A stretch of 64,000 bases of DNA from positions 8,990,934-9,054,933 of the forward strand of contig JAJEKV010000022.1 of the NCBI GenBank assembly GCA_021234155.1, given 5' to 3'. Under the pieces are notes generated by a model. That model was not told where the DNA came from. It saw only the letters and a list, made by a program, of their open reading frames with translations, and made no database searches. Made by a program: the position numbers and the translations under genes. Positions 56,719-64,000 of this stretch are shown here, in pieces (positions within the stretch are counted from its first letter, which is position 1; each line of letters begins with the position of its first letter). This stretch comes from Isoetes taiwanensis. Lineage: Eukaryota > Streptophyta > Lycopodiopsida > Isoetales > Isoetaceae.

Positions 56719-57102
56719 TCAAGGGTATTCCTTGCGGATACGGCGCGCCAAGTGTAGATCCTTGGGCATCACCGTTACCCTCTTCGCGTGGATCGCGCAG
56801 AGGTTTCCTTCCTCGAACAATTGGGTGAGCTCAGCCTCCGCAGCTACCTGCAACACCCTTGTCGTGAGCGACGTCACCCTGTAATCGGTGACGAAGTCCT
56901 GCATCACCTCTCGCATGAGCCGCTCAAATGGTGCCTTCCTAATCAAGAGATTAGTGCACTGTTGAAAGTGCCTAATCTCCCGAAAAACTCGGGCATGTCT
57001 GGAATTTGGTCCGTGATGGACCTTCTTGGGCTTCTCCGGTCGTGGAGGCGGTGGCTTGGGCTGGTTCTTGCTGGGTCGGCCCCCCTCCACGTGGCTGGAC
57101 AT
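56719..57102 (-). CDS. Divergent histone H3-fold protein inside the gypsy element
   Basis: An intact 127-codon frame from ATG at 57102 to TGA at 56719. A 38-residue Pro/Lys-rich tail ([15 protein letters not shown]) replaces the canonical H3 tail, so Lys4, Lys9 and Lys27 equivalents are not recognisable. The fold follows. Its alpha-N is [20 protein letters not shown], where EIRHFQ..TNLLI is reminiscent of plant CenH3. Next come [10 protein letters not shown], a loop 1 of canonical length (VTDYRVTSL, no CenH3 insertion), alpha-2 with [15 protein letters not shown], and [14 protein letters not shown]. The last two blocks are close to canonical H3. It is thus neither a normal H3 nor a clear CenH3. 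The strand matches the element's genes. The true protein may be longer if upstream exons exist (57569-57831). Confidence 0.85.
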   Translation of the reverse strand: MSSHVEGGRPSKNQPKPPPPRPEKPKKVHHGPNSRHARVFREIRHFQQCTNLLIRKAPFERLMREVMQDFVTDYRVTSLTTRVLQVAAEAELTQLFEEGNLCAIHAKRVTVMPKDLHLARRIRKEYP

Positions 57103-57568
57103 TCTCAAGCAAGAAGGTACCAATCATTATACCTCGCCCAAGCGGCCGGAGGCATTCTTCCGATGCGCCTTGATAGGTCGAAAAGGCGGCGCTCCAAGTT
57201 GAAGTTTCAAAGCGGAAATTCGCCCGACCCATACCTTCTTGACCACCTTGGGTGGCTTGGGCCACTTAGGGTAAGGTGGTCTTGCGTCGGGGTTTGAAGA
57301 TTCCCCGACGACTTCGTTGTCTTCCTCCTCTTCTTCGCGTTGGGGAGGCTCCTCGATCCTGACGGTCCCACAAAGGGCCTATCATTCTATTCTTAGATCC
57401 TCAGCTCCTTCTCAAGCAGCTCTCTCTCTCTTCTTTCGTGTTGCCATGTCCAAGCCCTTTCTGCAACCTTGTTCTTGCCCTTCTTCTTTCTTTGGGAAGG
57501 AAGGACATTCCTCCGGATTCTTGCCAACTACTCACAGTTCTCCTCACATTGCCGTCTTGGTGCTCTAC

Positions 57569-57831
57569 CTGCATTGCCGGGGCGAGGGGGCCCAAAATGG
57601 CGAGACTTCGTCGGTTATTTGCGTGCCATGAACGAATTGCTTGCTGCTACCGGGGCCCTCCTCCGGGGAGATGTGGAAGGTATCATCGGAGGGAGAACAC
57701 CTCTTCGCCCTGGCCCGGCCGAGAAGGTGTGGCGGAATCTTCTTGGCGTGGCGACCTGCCGCTACGTGCGCCATCGAGTGTAGGCCTCTCCCCAAACTTC
57801 CTACCCATCCGCTTGCAGCAGTGCGTGCCAT
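57569..57831 (-). CDS. Possible first exon of the H3-like gene
   Basis: An 87-codon open stretch starts at ATG 57831 with M-A-R-T, the residues that open canonical H3 and plant CenH3. It ends at a CAG|GTAGAG donor-like site near 57568. About 90 bp upstream on this strand is TTTTTAAATATC (57915-57927), a TATA-like element with a pyrimidine-rich leader. The rest of the reading has no recognisable motif. Between this and the H3 core a basic/acidic stretch (for example EEEDNEVVGESSN near 57310) ends at AAG|GTATGG. A spliced, long-tailed H3 variant is possible. This is inference. Confidence 0.3.
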
Positions 57832-57914
57832 ACTTAACGGGCCTAGAAAATGGGTGAGGTAAGGTGAGCAAGAGAGATATGGTGGAGGAAAGAGTTTGGG
57901 AGGGAATGAGGTGG

Positions 57915-57927
57915 TGATATTTAAAAA
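57915..57927 (-). promoter_or_regulatory. TATA-like element upstream of the H3-like region
   Basis: TTTTTAAATATCA on the minus strand precedes the ATG at 57831 by about 85-95 bp. If real, it would give the H3-like gene its own promoter inside the retroelement leader. Confidence 0.3.
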
Positions 57928-59124
57928 GGAGGGTCCCAGGAATATTCTCCTACCATAAATAGGCCTACTTATTAGCCCCCCTTATTAATTACACCAATGT
58001 ACCCTAATTATTAGTACATATTTAATTATTGGTATCCATACTTAATTTCGTATTATGCCTTAAAATTTTCAAATTTCCTAATAGTTTGAAGTATTAATTA
58101 TGGATTTGCCATTTTTCACTGTGTCTCAGATTGGCATGATTCTTCGATCCATTTTAGGTGAAATTTGATGCAGATGCATAATTTTCACTTCAAATTTACT
58201 AGAAGGTGAATTTGACTCATTCATTTCTTCGTCTAACACTTAACCTATTTTCGGACCCACTACCTAGGAGAAAATTTTTTCCCCTATTTTCGAGGTTTGA
58301 TGGTGGGAAAAAAAATTTATTTCACACCCCTATAGGCCTGTTAGACTACTTTCATGGTTATGGTCAGTACTAGTTCCTGGTCAACCAAGAACATCACTCG
58401 ACACCATTGTGGCGCCCCCGCTAACACTTTCGAAAGAAATCCCCCGTCCGGCTCAACAACCGCGACAAAGGCCCCTTCGTCTACCCCAAAGACTCGAGGT
58501 GACCCTAGTGCGGGGGGGGACACGAAGGTGTCTTGCACGCCCTTCCCCTATGGGCTCCTATATCTTTCAAGCGATAAACATGTCGAACTAGCATCAAACA
58601 TATAAATACTACCGGAAGGGTAGTCCATCACACATATACCTTTGCAAAGATGATAATCATAAACCGTAAAAACATGATAGCTCCTACCCGTGGCTCGGAT
58701 TTCGTAAGGAGGATGACCGACCGGCTAGGCCTCAAGATAGAGCGGACCGAGTCATGGCAATGGCGCAGGGGCGGGTATAAGACAATGGCTAGGGTTGACC
58801 ACTCCATCCGGCCCCTCCCATTGCATTCTTTTTGTGCATGGGCTAGATCGGGCTCGCATGACTCTAAGCTTCCAGGACACGCAATCCCATGGTATCACCC
58901 ATCGGGACTACTCCAGTTGCATCTCCCGGTCCGCCGAGGTAGGAAGGGTTGCATCTCCCCTTCCCTGTGGGTCTAGAGGCTCCAATGGGCTGACTGATTC
59001 GCACCGACCGAACCCCCAAAACAAGAGTCAAGCCGACACTTGCAACTCTTGAGAGGCAGTATGACACCATTGCCCCCGGGGAGGTGTGGGGGACCCATGC
59101 TCGCCCACCGCAAGTGACCCACCA
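57928..59124 (-). other. Leader of the gypsy element
   Basis: AT-rich to about 58340, then GC-rich to the 5' LTR. An open frame at 58341-58538 (-) is not recognised. The bases just inside the LTR (TGGTGGGTCACTTGC on the minus strand, 59124 downward) begin with TGG as primer-binding sites do. I could not assign the tRNA. Confidence 0.45.
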
Positions 59125-60013
59125 TAAGCCTAGCCCACTATGGGATCCCCCGTAGCCCCCCACTCGGGGGATCCACCCTCCATCTTGCCTCTAGCCCCGT
59201 TGTGTAGTTTTGAGTCACATCATAGCTTCTATAGCCGGTGGGTTCCTATGCACAAAGCAGCAACTAATAGGAACTAAGGGATCTACACTAGGAGCATACT
59301 ACATATGGCCCTAGGTCTCTACCCCCCTTCCCAATACAAGAGGAGCAAACATGATCAACCAACATCCCATAACATCATATTATGATAATCATAATAAGAA
59401 CATCTTAACCTAATCATGCATATCTAACTAACAATTAGGGTTCCTTGATTAGGGTTCAAGATGTTCAACAAAGGTTCTAGGGTTGCTCTACTCTAGACAC
59501 GAAATACTAACCCATCTGGAGTGCTAACTTCCAGATGTACTAACATGAACTCTACTCAACCTACCTCCTCCAGAAGCGCTTCCTCCCATCCCTGGCGTCT
59601 CCATGCTCCTTGGCAAGTGAAGGCTTGCTCCCTCAGCGATCATGCACACCTTCCGGGCTGCCGCTCCGAGCTAGGCTATGATGAAGCGATGCTCAAAGCG
59701 GGGTTCGGGCACATAGATGAGAGTTCAGTGCTAGGTCGGGGAAAGGGTCTAGGGTTAGGGTTAGAGCCCATATAGGTGTGGGTCCACATGGGATGCCACG
59801 GGGCACCACTAGGGACGAGGCCGTGTGGCGGTTGCAAGTGGGATAAGGCCATGTGGAAATGGGCCTTATCCTAAGGTTATCTAAGTTAAACAATTAACTT
59901 AGATGTGCACCCTGCCACTTTCTAAGGCATACAAGGCTACCTAGGTAGATTTGTATGGTGGCCGGATCGAGGAATATACGTATTTATAGCGTATATTCCC
60001 CTCGAACGCCACA
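59125..60013 (-). repeat. 5' LTR of the gypsy element
   Basis: About 889-bp partner of 48726-49609. On the minus strand it begins TGTGGCGTTCG and ends AGGCTTA directly before the presumed primer-binding site. It differs from the other LTR by substitutions and several short indels. Confidence 0.9.
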
Positions 60014-61037
60014 CCTTATCTGTTTTGGCTTCCTTAGATACACTTTATCATACCTCCCCGGAATTTCGGGTCTATGGGAAGGGCCTGCTGAATCTGCTTC
60101 CCAAACTCACTGGAGAGTGTGGAGATAGCATTACAATGCGTTCAAGTGACGAATGGATGTCTAGAAAGGGTACCGCAACAACATTATGCTTGTCCGGCTT
60201 ATAAATGACCTCGAAATCATATTCCTCTAGGAATTCCATCCACCGCCTTTTGTCTCATATTGAGATGGGGTTGCGTGAAGATGTATTGGAGGCTTTGATG
60301 ATCGTGATTTAGGAATCTCCTTCCAAGTAAATAGTGCCTCCAAACACGCAAGGCACGCACAACCAACAGCAATTCTAAAATCATGAGTGGGGTATCGCCA
60401 TTCCAGATCATTCATCTTCGGGAGTCATAGCGATAACCCTAACCTTCTTGCATTAAGACTCAGCTTCGGTGGCATTTTTACGCATCCATTGGTGGCAACC
60501 CACTTATCTTTTGAGGATCCGCATGGTAAGAACGGAGCTGTTGTCAAAGCATCCTTTAGTGTCTGAAATCCGATCTGTACCTTGTCTTTCCAATGTGCCA
60601 TCCAATCCCTAACCTTTTCATGCTTGGTCAGGTTAGTTAAAAGTGCGGCGAGCTTGGCAAAGTCCTTGACAAATTTACGGTAATACCCGGCCAAGCCCAG
60701 AAAGCTGCAAACCTCACACATTGGTTGGAATAGGCCATTCTTTAACTGCTTCAATGTTAGCTGGGTCAGTGGCTATTCCGTCTGCGGACACAATATGTCC
60801 CAGGTAATCCACCTTGATGGTGGCAAAACGACACTTGGAGAACTTGGCATATAATTGGTGGTGCCTCAATTTTTGTAAGGCCAACCGAAGATGCCGTTCA
60901 TGATCCTCTAAGGTCTTGATGTATATGAGGATATCATCGAAAAATATAATGACAAAGTCATCAAGGTACTCGCGGAAGACATCATTCATAAGCCTCATGA
61001 AGGTGGCTGGAGCATTGGTCAAGCCAAATGGCATCAT
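60014..61037 (-). mobile_element. Second Ty3/gypsy fragment (RT and RNase H)
   Basis: The minus strand starts inside RT at [19 protein letters not shown] and has the intact catalytic IIFFDDILIYIKTLEDHERH (60714-61037). It continues with [20 protein letters not shown] (60425-60754) and RNase H pieces (60217-60415: [19 protein letters not shown] in different frames). It ends at 60014 in sequence matching 51820-51930 of the large element, i.e. the RNase H/integrase junction. It is the same lineage as the large element, truncated at both ends and frameshifted in RNase H. Confidence 0.85.
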
Positions 61038-62626
61038 CGTGAATTATGAGGTGTATATGAGGTCTATAATTATTATTGTGTCAAAGCATTCGTGTTCAGA
61101 GCATTTGTCAGTTGTGCTCATTCTTCGACATTGCTTTATTGGTTGGGTACATATACTTGGGTCCTTTCTAACTACTTGCGTCTGTAATAGGATGGTTGGA
61201 TATGTCAGTCACATCACTTGGTCAGGTTTATTTCTGTTGTTCTTTTAAACTTTCTCCCTTTTGTTCTATTTATTTTATTTATCTTTACATTTGTTCCTTT
61301 GCCACTTTTATCCTACTATTCCATTTACTTAATTCTCCATTGCTTTGTGTTTTAGTTCAATGTGCTCCAATGTTCATGCTTCCTTTGATGTCGTTGTCGC
61401 TATTCTGTCAGTCTCTAGTTCTATTGTTCTATTTACTGCACTGATCTCATTTTCCATTTGTCATCCTTTTGTTCCCTATATTATATCATGTCCATATTGC
61501 TTCTATTTGGTCATTAATCTCCTTAGCTTCTATGGTCTGTTTGTTCCATAGTATTTTTTCAGCTATTCTAGTTTGGTCATTTGCTCTCATTTTTGGGTTG
61601 CCCCTAGGGGGGCAAACCCTTGTTTTTGTGGGCTTTTGGCATATCCTAGGTATATGCTAGAATATCCCTAGGATATGCTGGTGACTGCTAAAAACTTACG
61701 ATTGGCTGTAAATGCTCGGTCACTTCTGTTGGTCCGCAGTCGCTCTCGAAACCGGATAACCGGAGAGGTCTCTTGGGCAGATGGCAAGTATTTTGAGTGT
61801 GGGCGGCTCTCATTACAATGAGCACAGGCCGATGAGCTTCATTTATCTATTTTGAAGCTTTCCTCTGTGATTTTCGTGGCATACAATTGAAGTTCTGGCA
61901 TTATTATGTGCTCCATCTGAAGAGCAGCGTTTTAGGTGTGTTTGCCCTTGCTGGGGCCATCGTCAATGGCTATGGTTAGGGTTTGATTGTGGCTCTCAGG
62001 TACTCTGGTTTCTATTCCATTGAGTTGGGACATTGCATTATCTATATTTTGCATCATTTTGCTCTTGATCTTCTTCAGTTGTCTGAAATGAGTGCTTGCA
62101 TCAGGATTTAGGGATCTGCACCAGATTTAAAATCCTCCAAGAGCCTACACTACAAGGGTATTTCTGCTATTAGATTTTAGAATCTTTTTCAATGCATCGA
62201 TTGGGCTGGGTTTTCGCAATGATCCAGCTCTGAGCGACTTTAAGACTCTATTTTATTTTGCAATTCTTGATATTCTTCAGGATTTTGAGATCGGTTCTTG
62301 CATCAGTCCTTGGTCTGGCGCTGGTGATTGTTGGGGTCATTTAAATTTTCCTTTGTTCGCTACTAGTTTTAAGGCATGAATGGCATGTATTTGGTGTCTT
62401 ATTCACATAGCCTCGAACTGCAGACGATGCTTTTGATGTTGAATCTTCAGGCAGACGACACTGAAGATTTGGATGCATCGTGTAGTGTATATCTTACCTG
62501 CTAGAATCAAAGCTTAATTCTTTTACTACATAGATAAGCTGTATACCATAGTGTAGTGAGGTGCATCTTGGATATGTTTTAATGTGCGTACTTTTGTGAC
62601 AATTGATACTTTATCTTTGGTGCAGT
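61038..62626. other. Intergenic or intronic, T-rich, no supported gene
   Basis: Strongly T-rich plus strand around 61230-61560. Overlapping open frames there give only hydrophobic low-complexity peptides. The first exon of the BAHD gene, with its HxxxD motif, would be expected here but I did not find it. Confidence 0.4.
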
Positions 62627-63238
62627 TAAGAAACTTCATTTGACATGTTGAAGAAGATAAAAAACAAGGCTGCCAAAACAGGGGATGAACAGAAGGAGAT
62701 TATTCGACATTTGTAAGTCTGACAGCACACTTGTGGAAGTGCATACCCATTGCTAGGGGTAGATGAAGATGAAACAAAATTGCTTGTTGCTGCCAATGGA
62801 AAAAAAAGGTTGGTGCCCCCCATGCCTGATGATTATTTTGGCAATGTTATTTTCCATTCTTGCACATATGTGGCTGCAGGAGATCTTGTCAAACAGCCAT
62901 TGTCTTTTGCTTCTGGACTTCTTCACAAAGCAATCAAACGTATCAACAATGACTGCATGCGATCTGCCTTGGATTTTGTTGAATTACAACCCAAAATCCC
63001 ATGCAAATTTCTAGAAGCAACAAGACTGTGCTAAGTCCCAACTTGTCTGTCACTAGTTGGATCCAAATACCTCTTTATGGACTTGATTTTGGATATGGAA
63101 CCCCCATTTTTGCAGGTGGGGCATATATCCCATCTCGTCATTCTTCCTTCTTACACTTATGATGGAAGCATAGATGTAATGGCAGGTCTGTTCGCCCCAG
63201 ACATGGAAAAGCTGGAATCTATCTGCCGTGAAGTTTGA
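62627..63238 (+). pseudogene. BAHD acyltransferase, second-exon pseudogene (HCT-like)
   Basis: After a GGTGCAG acceptor (62620s) the plus strand reads, in several frames, the C-terminal half of a BAHD acyl-CoA transferase. The blocks are LKKIKNKAAKTGDEQKEIIRHL, then AHLWKCIPIARG, then the long frame 62750-63034 with LVPPMPDDYFGNVIFHSCTY and AAGDLVKQPLSFASGLLHKA. Next are RSALDFVELQP and, after a frame change, LSVTSWIQIPLYGLDFGYG, which includes the family's DFGWG motif as DFGYG. The end reads SIDVMAGLFAPDMEKL. BAHD enzymes acylate phenolics, alcohols or amines in specialised metabolism. The N-terminal half with HxxxD is not found and at least three frame breaks are present. Confidence 0.85.
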
Positions 63239-63512
63239 CATCAGATGTTTATAGCTTGCATTGGAATATCATGACAAAAAAGTAAAATCTACTGATAGAT
63301 AAGCATTATTCAGAAAAAAAAAGTTACAGAAACTACGAACTTTTTGAAGAAATATGAGCTCAATCATTGGGTTTTCAAACTGTGTGCCTTTACAGGTTAG
63401 ATTATGATGTATTTCTGGAAGGTTTTACAAGACATCTTATCAATCATCTGTAATTCAGGTATAATTTTTGTTTGGTCTTTAGATAGTATTCAGCATATGA
63501 ATTAACTTGCAG

Positions 63513-63632
63513 CCTGTTGTGCAGGCATTTGATAGTCCTTGGCCAGTGATTCAAGCCAACGCTATCTATTTTGCTGCTTGTCTTCTATCACATTTGAACA
63601 ATAGGAGATCCTTAGCTGTCTACATTCCCCAG
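63513..63632 (+). CDS. Single exon of an unidentified helical-repeat-like protein
   Basis: Between an ACTTGCAG acceptor and a CAG|GTACAC donor the frame encodes PVVQAFDSPWPVIQANAIYF and AACLLSHLNNRRSLAVYIPQ. Two amphipathic helices suggest a HEAT/ARM-type repeat. It is somewhat reminiscent of plant maestro-type HEAT proteins, but I cannot confirm that. Neighbouring exons are presumably beyond the window or degraded. The acceptor could also be 12 bases downstream (GTGCAG at 63524). Confidence 0.4.
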
Positions 63633-63768
63633 GTACACTCTTCTACTAGAGAATTGTGTTGGGTCTATGATAATGAGTAATATGCATGTCTTCTATCACA
63701 CTTCAACGATAGGAGATCCTTAGCTGTCTACATTCTCCAGGTATACTCTTCTACTTGAGAATTGTGTT
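63579..63768. repeat. Tandem duplication of the exon's 3' end and donor
   Basis: TGTCTTCTATCACA...TAGGAGATCCTTAGCTGTC... through the splice donor and 28 bases of intron at 63579-63660 is repeated at 63687-63768 with about six changes. The second copy also has a CAG|GTATAC donor but lacks the upstream half of the exon. Confidence 0.9.
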
Positions 63769-64000
63769 CCATCTATGAGATGAGTAAGCTTGGTCACACT
63801 CGAAAGTTGGGAACACTTGTCAAATTAGTTATATGCTGTCAGGTGGTAGTAGCGGAAAACCTGTCTATTCCTAGTTATAGCTTCTCTCTTTTGCATGAAT
63901 GATTTTATTGTGAGTATTAATGTAACGCTCGTGGGCACTTCACTTCCCCTCATCTCTGCTCCCTTATTTATGAATTTTCATCAAATTGAAGCGTCAACCT
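63769..64000. other. Noncoding to the window end
   Basis: Probably intron sequence following the exon at 63513. Nothing else seen. Confidence 0.4.

Larger units (their letters stand above)
48726..60013 (-). mobile_element. Chromodomain Ty3/gypsy LTR retrotransposon with extra genes
   Basis: Two direct repeats of about 885 bp bound an 11.3-kb unit. On the minus strand the order is 5' LTR, long leader, H3-like gene, unknown ORF, gag, protease, RT, RNase H, integrase, chromodomain, 3' LTR. Integrase after RT/RNase H defines Ty3/gypsy, and the C-terminal chromodomain defines a chromovirus. The flanks (GTTTT on the left, CCTTA on the right) do not match as a target duplication. The right flank is RNase H/integrase-junction sequence of a related element, so the boundary probably arose by recombination. 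Frameshifts in RT and chromodomain and a missing gag-protease junction make this copy defective. Confidence 0.85.

Noticed and set aside
56719-57102. Calling the H3-like gene a bona fide CenH3
   Set aside because: Loop 1 has canonical H3 length and the C-terminus reads MPKD..LARRIR rather than the CenH3-type ending. Only alpha-N resembles CenH3.
56788-57297. Plus-strand open frame of about 169 codons opposite the H3-like gene
   Set aside because: It is the complement of the GC-rich H3-like region. The minus-strand reading has clear histone motifs and this one has none.

Overview
This is a piece of a large, repeat-rich land-plant nuclear genome. The evidence is spliceosomal introns, an F-box gene, AAAP amino-acid transporters, a papain-type protease, a BAHD acyltransferase, a P-L-S-style PPR relic, and both major LTR superfamilies plus LINEs, MITEs and a CACTA end. 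The mix of features would suit a gymnosperm or a seed-free vascular plant, but nothing in the window settles the lineage. Only one ordinary gene looks fully intact: a single-exon F-box gene at 16919-18049 (+). Almost everything else is a mobile element or a broken gene.

Layout. 1-6100: decayed Ty3/gypsy RT and LINE RT on the minus strand, tandem repeats and a long-armed hairpin. 7092-10300: copy A of an element with a DUF7869-like protein relic, followed by AT-rich and pyrimidine-rich repeats. 13200-15700: unrecognised exon-like pieces on the minus strand. 15789-18049: repeats, a perfect foldback, a MITE and then the F-box gene. 20536-21735: LINE. 23141-26759: copy B of the DUF7869-like element, bounded by 31-bp perfect inverted repeats and carrying a 205-bp MITE whose empty site is preserved in copy A. 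26760-30800: unknown ORFs, a PPR pseudogene and 250-bp tandem repeats. 30803-35650: tandem duplication of an AVT-type transporter gene plus a captured STE20-like kinase exon; the copies are separated by a CACTA-type terminus. 37205-38300: LINE. 38639-44265: cysteine-protease gene broken by three separate insertions (copia LTR element, MITE, LINE fragment), each flanked by a short target duplication. 46575-47790: AAP transporter pseudogene. 48726-60013: an 11.3-kb chromodomain Ty3/gypsy element on the minus strand. 60014-61037: a second gypsy fragment. 62627-63238: BAHD acyltransferase pseudogene exon. 63513-63632: an exon of an unidentified helical-repeat-like protein with a partially duplicated 3' end.

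Most unusual content. Between its gag gene and its 5' LTR, the large gypsy element carries two extra same-strand coding regions: a roughly 500-residue protein of unknown family (one frameshift) and an intact, divergent histone H3-fold protein (56719-57102). The H3 region is GC-rich between AT-rich flanks and has its own TATA-like box, which suggests a captured cellular gene. A retrotransposon whose integrase ends in a chromodomain and which also carries an H3 variant is the best candidate here for an undescribed system. The second candidate is the TIR-bounded DUF7869-like element.
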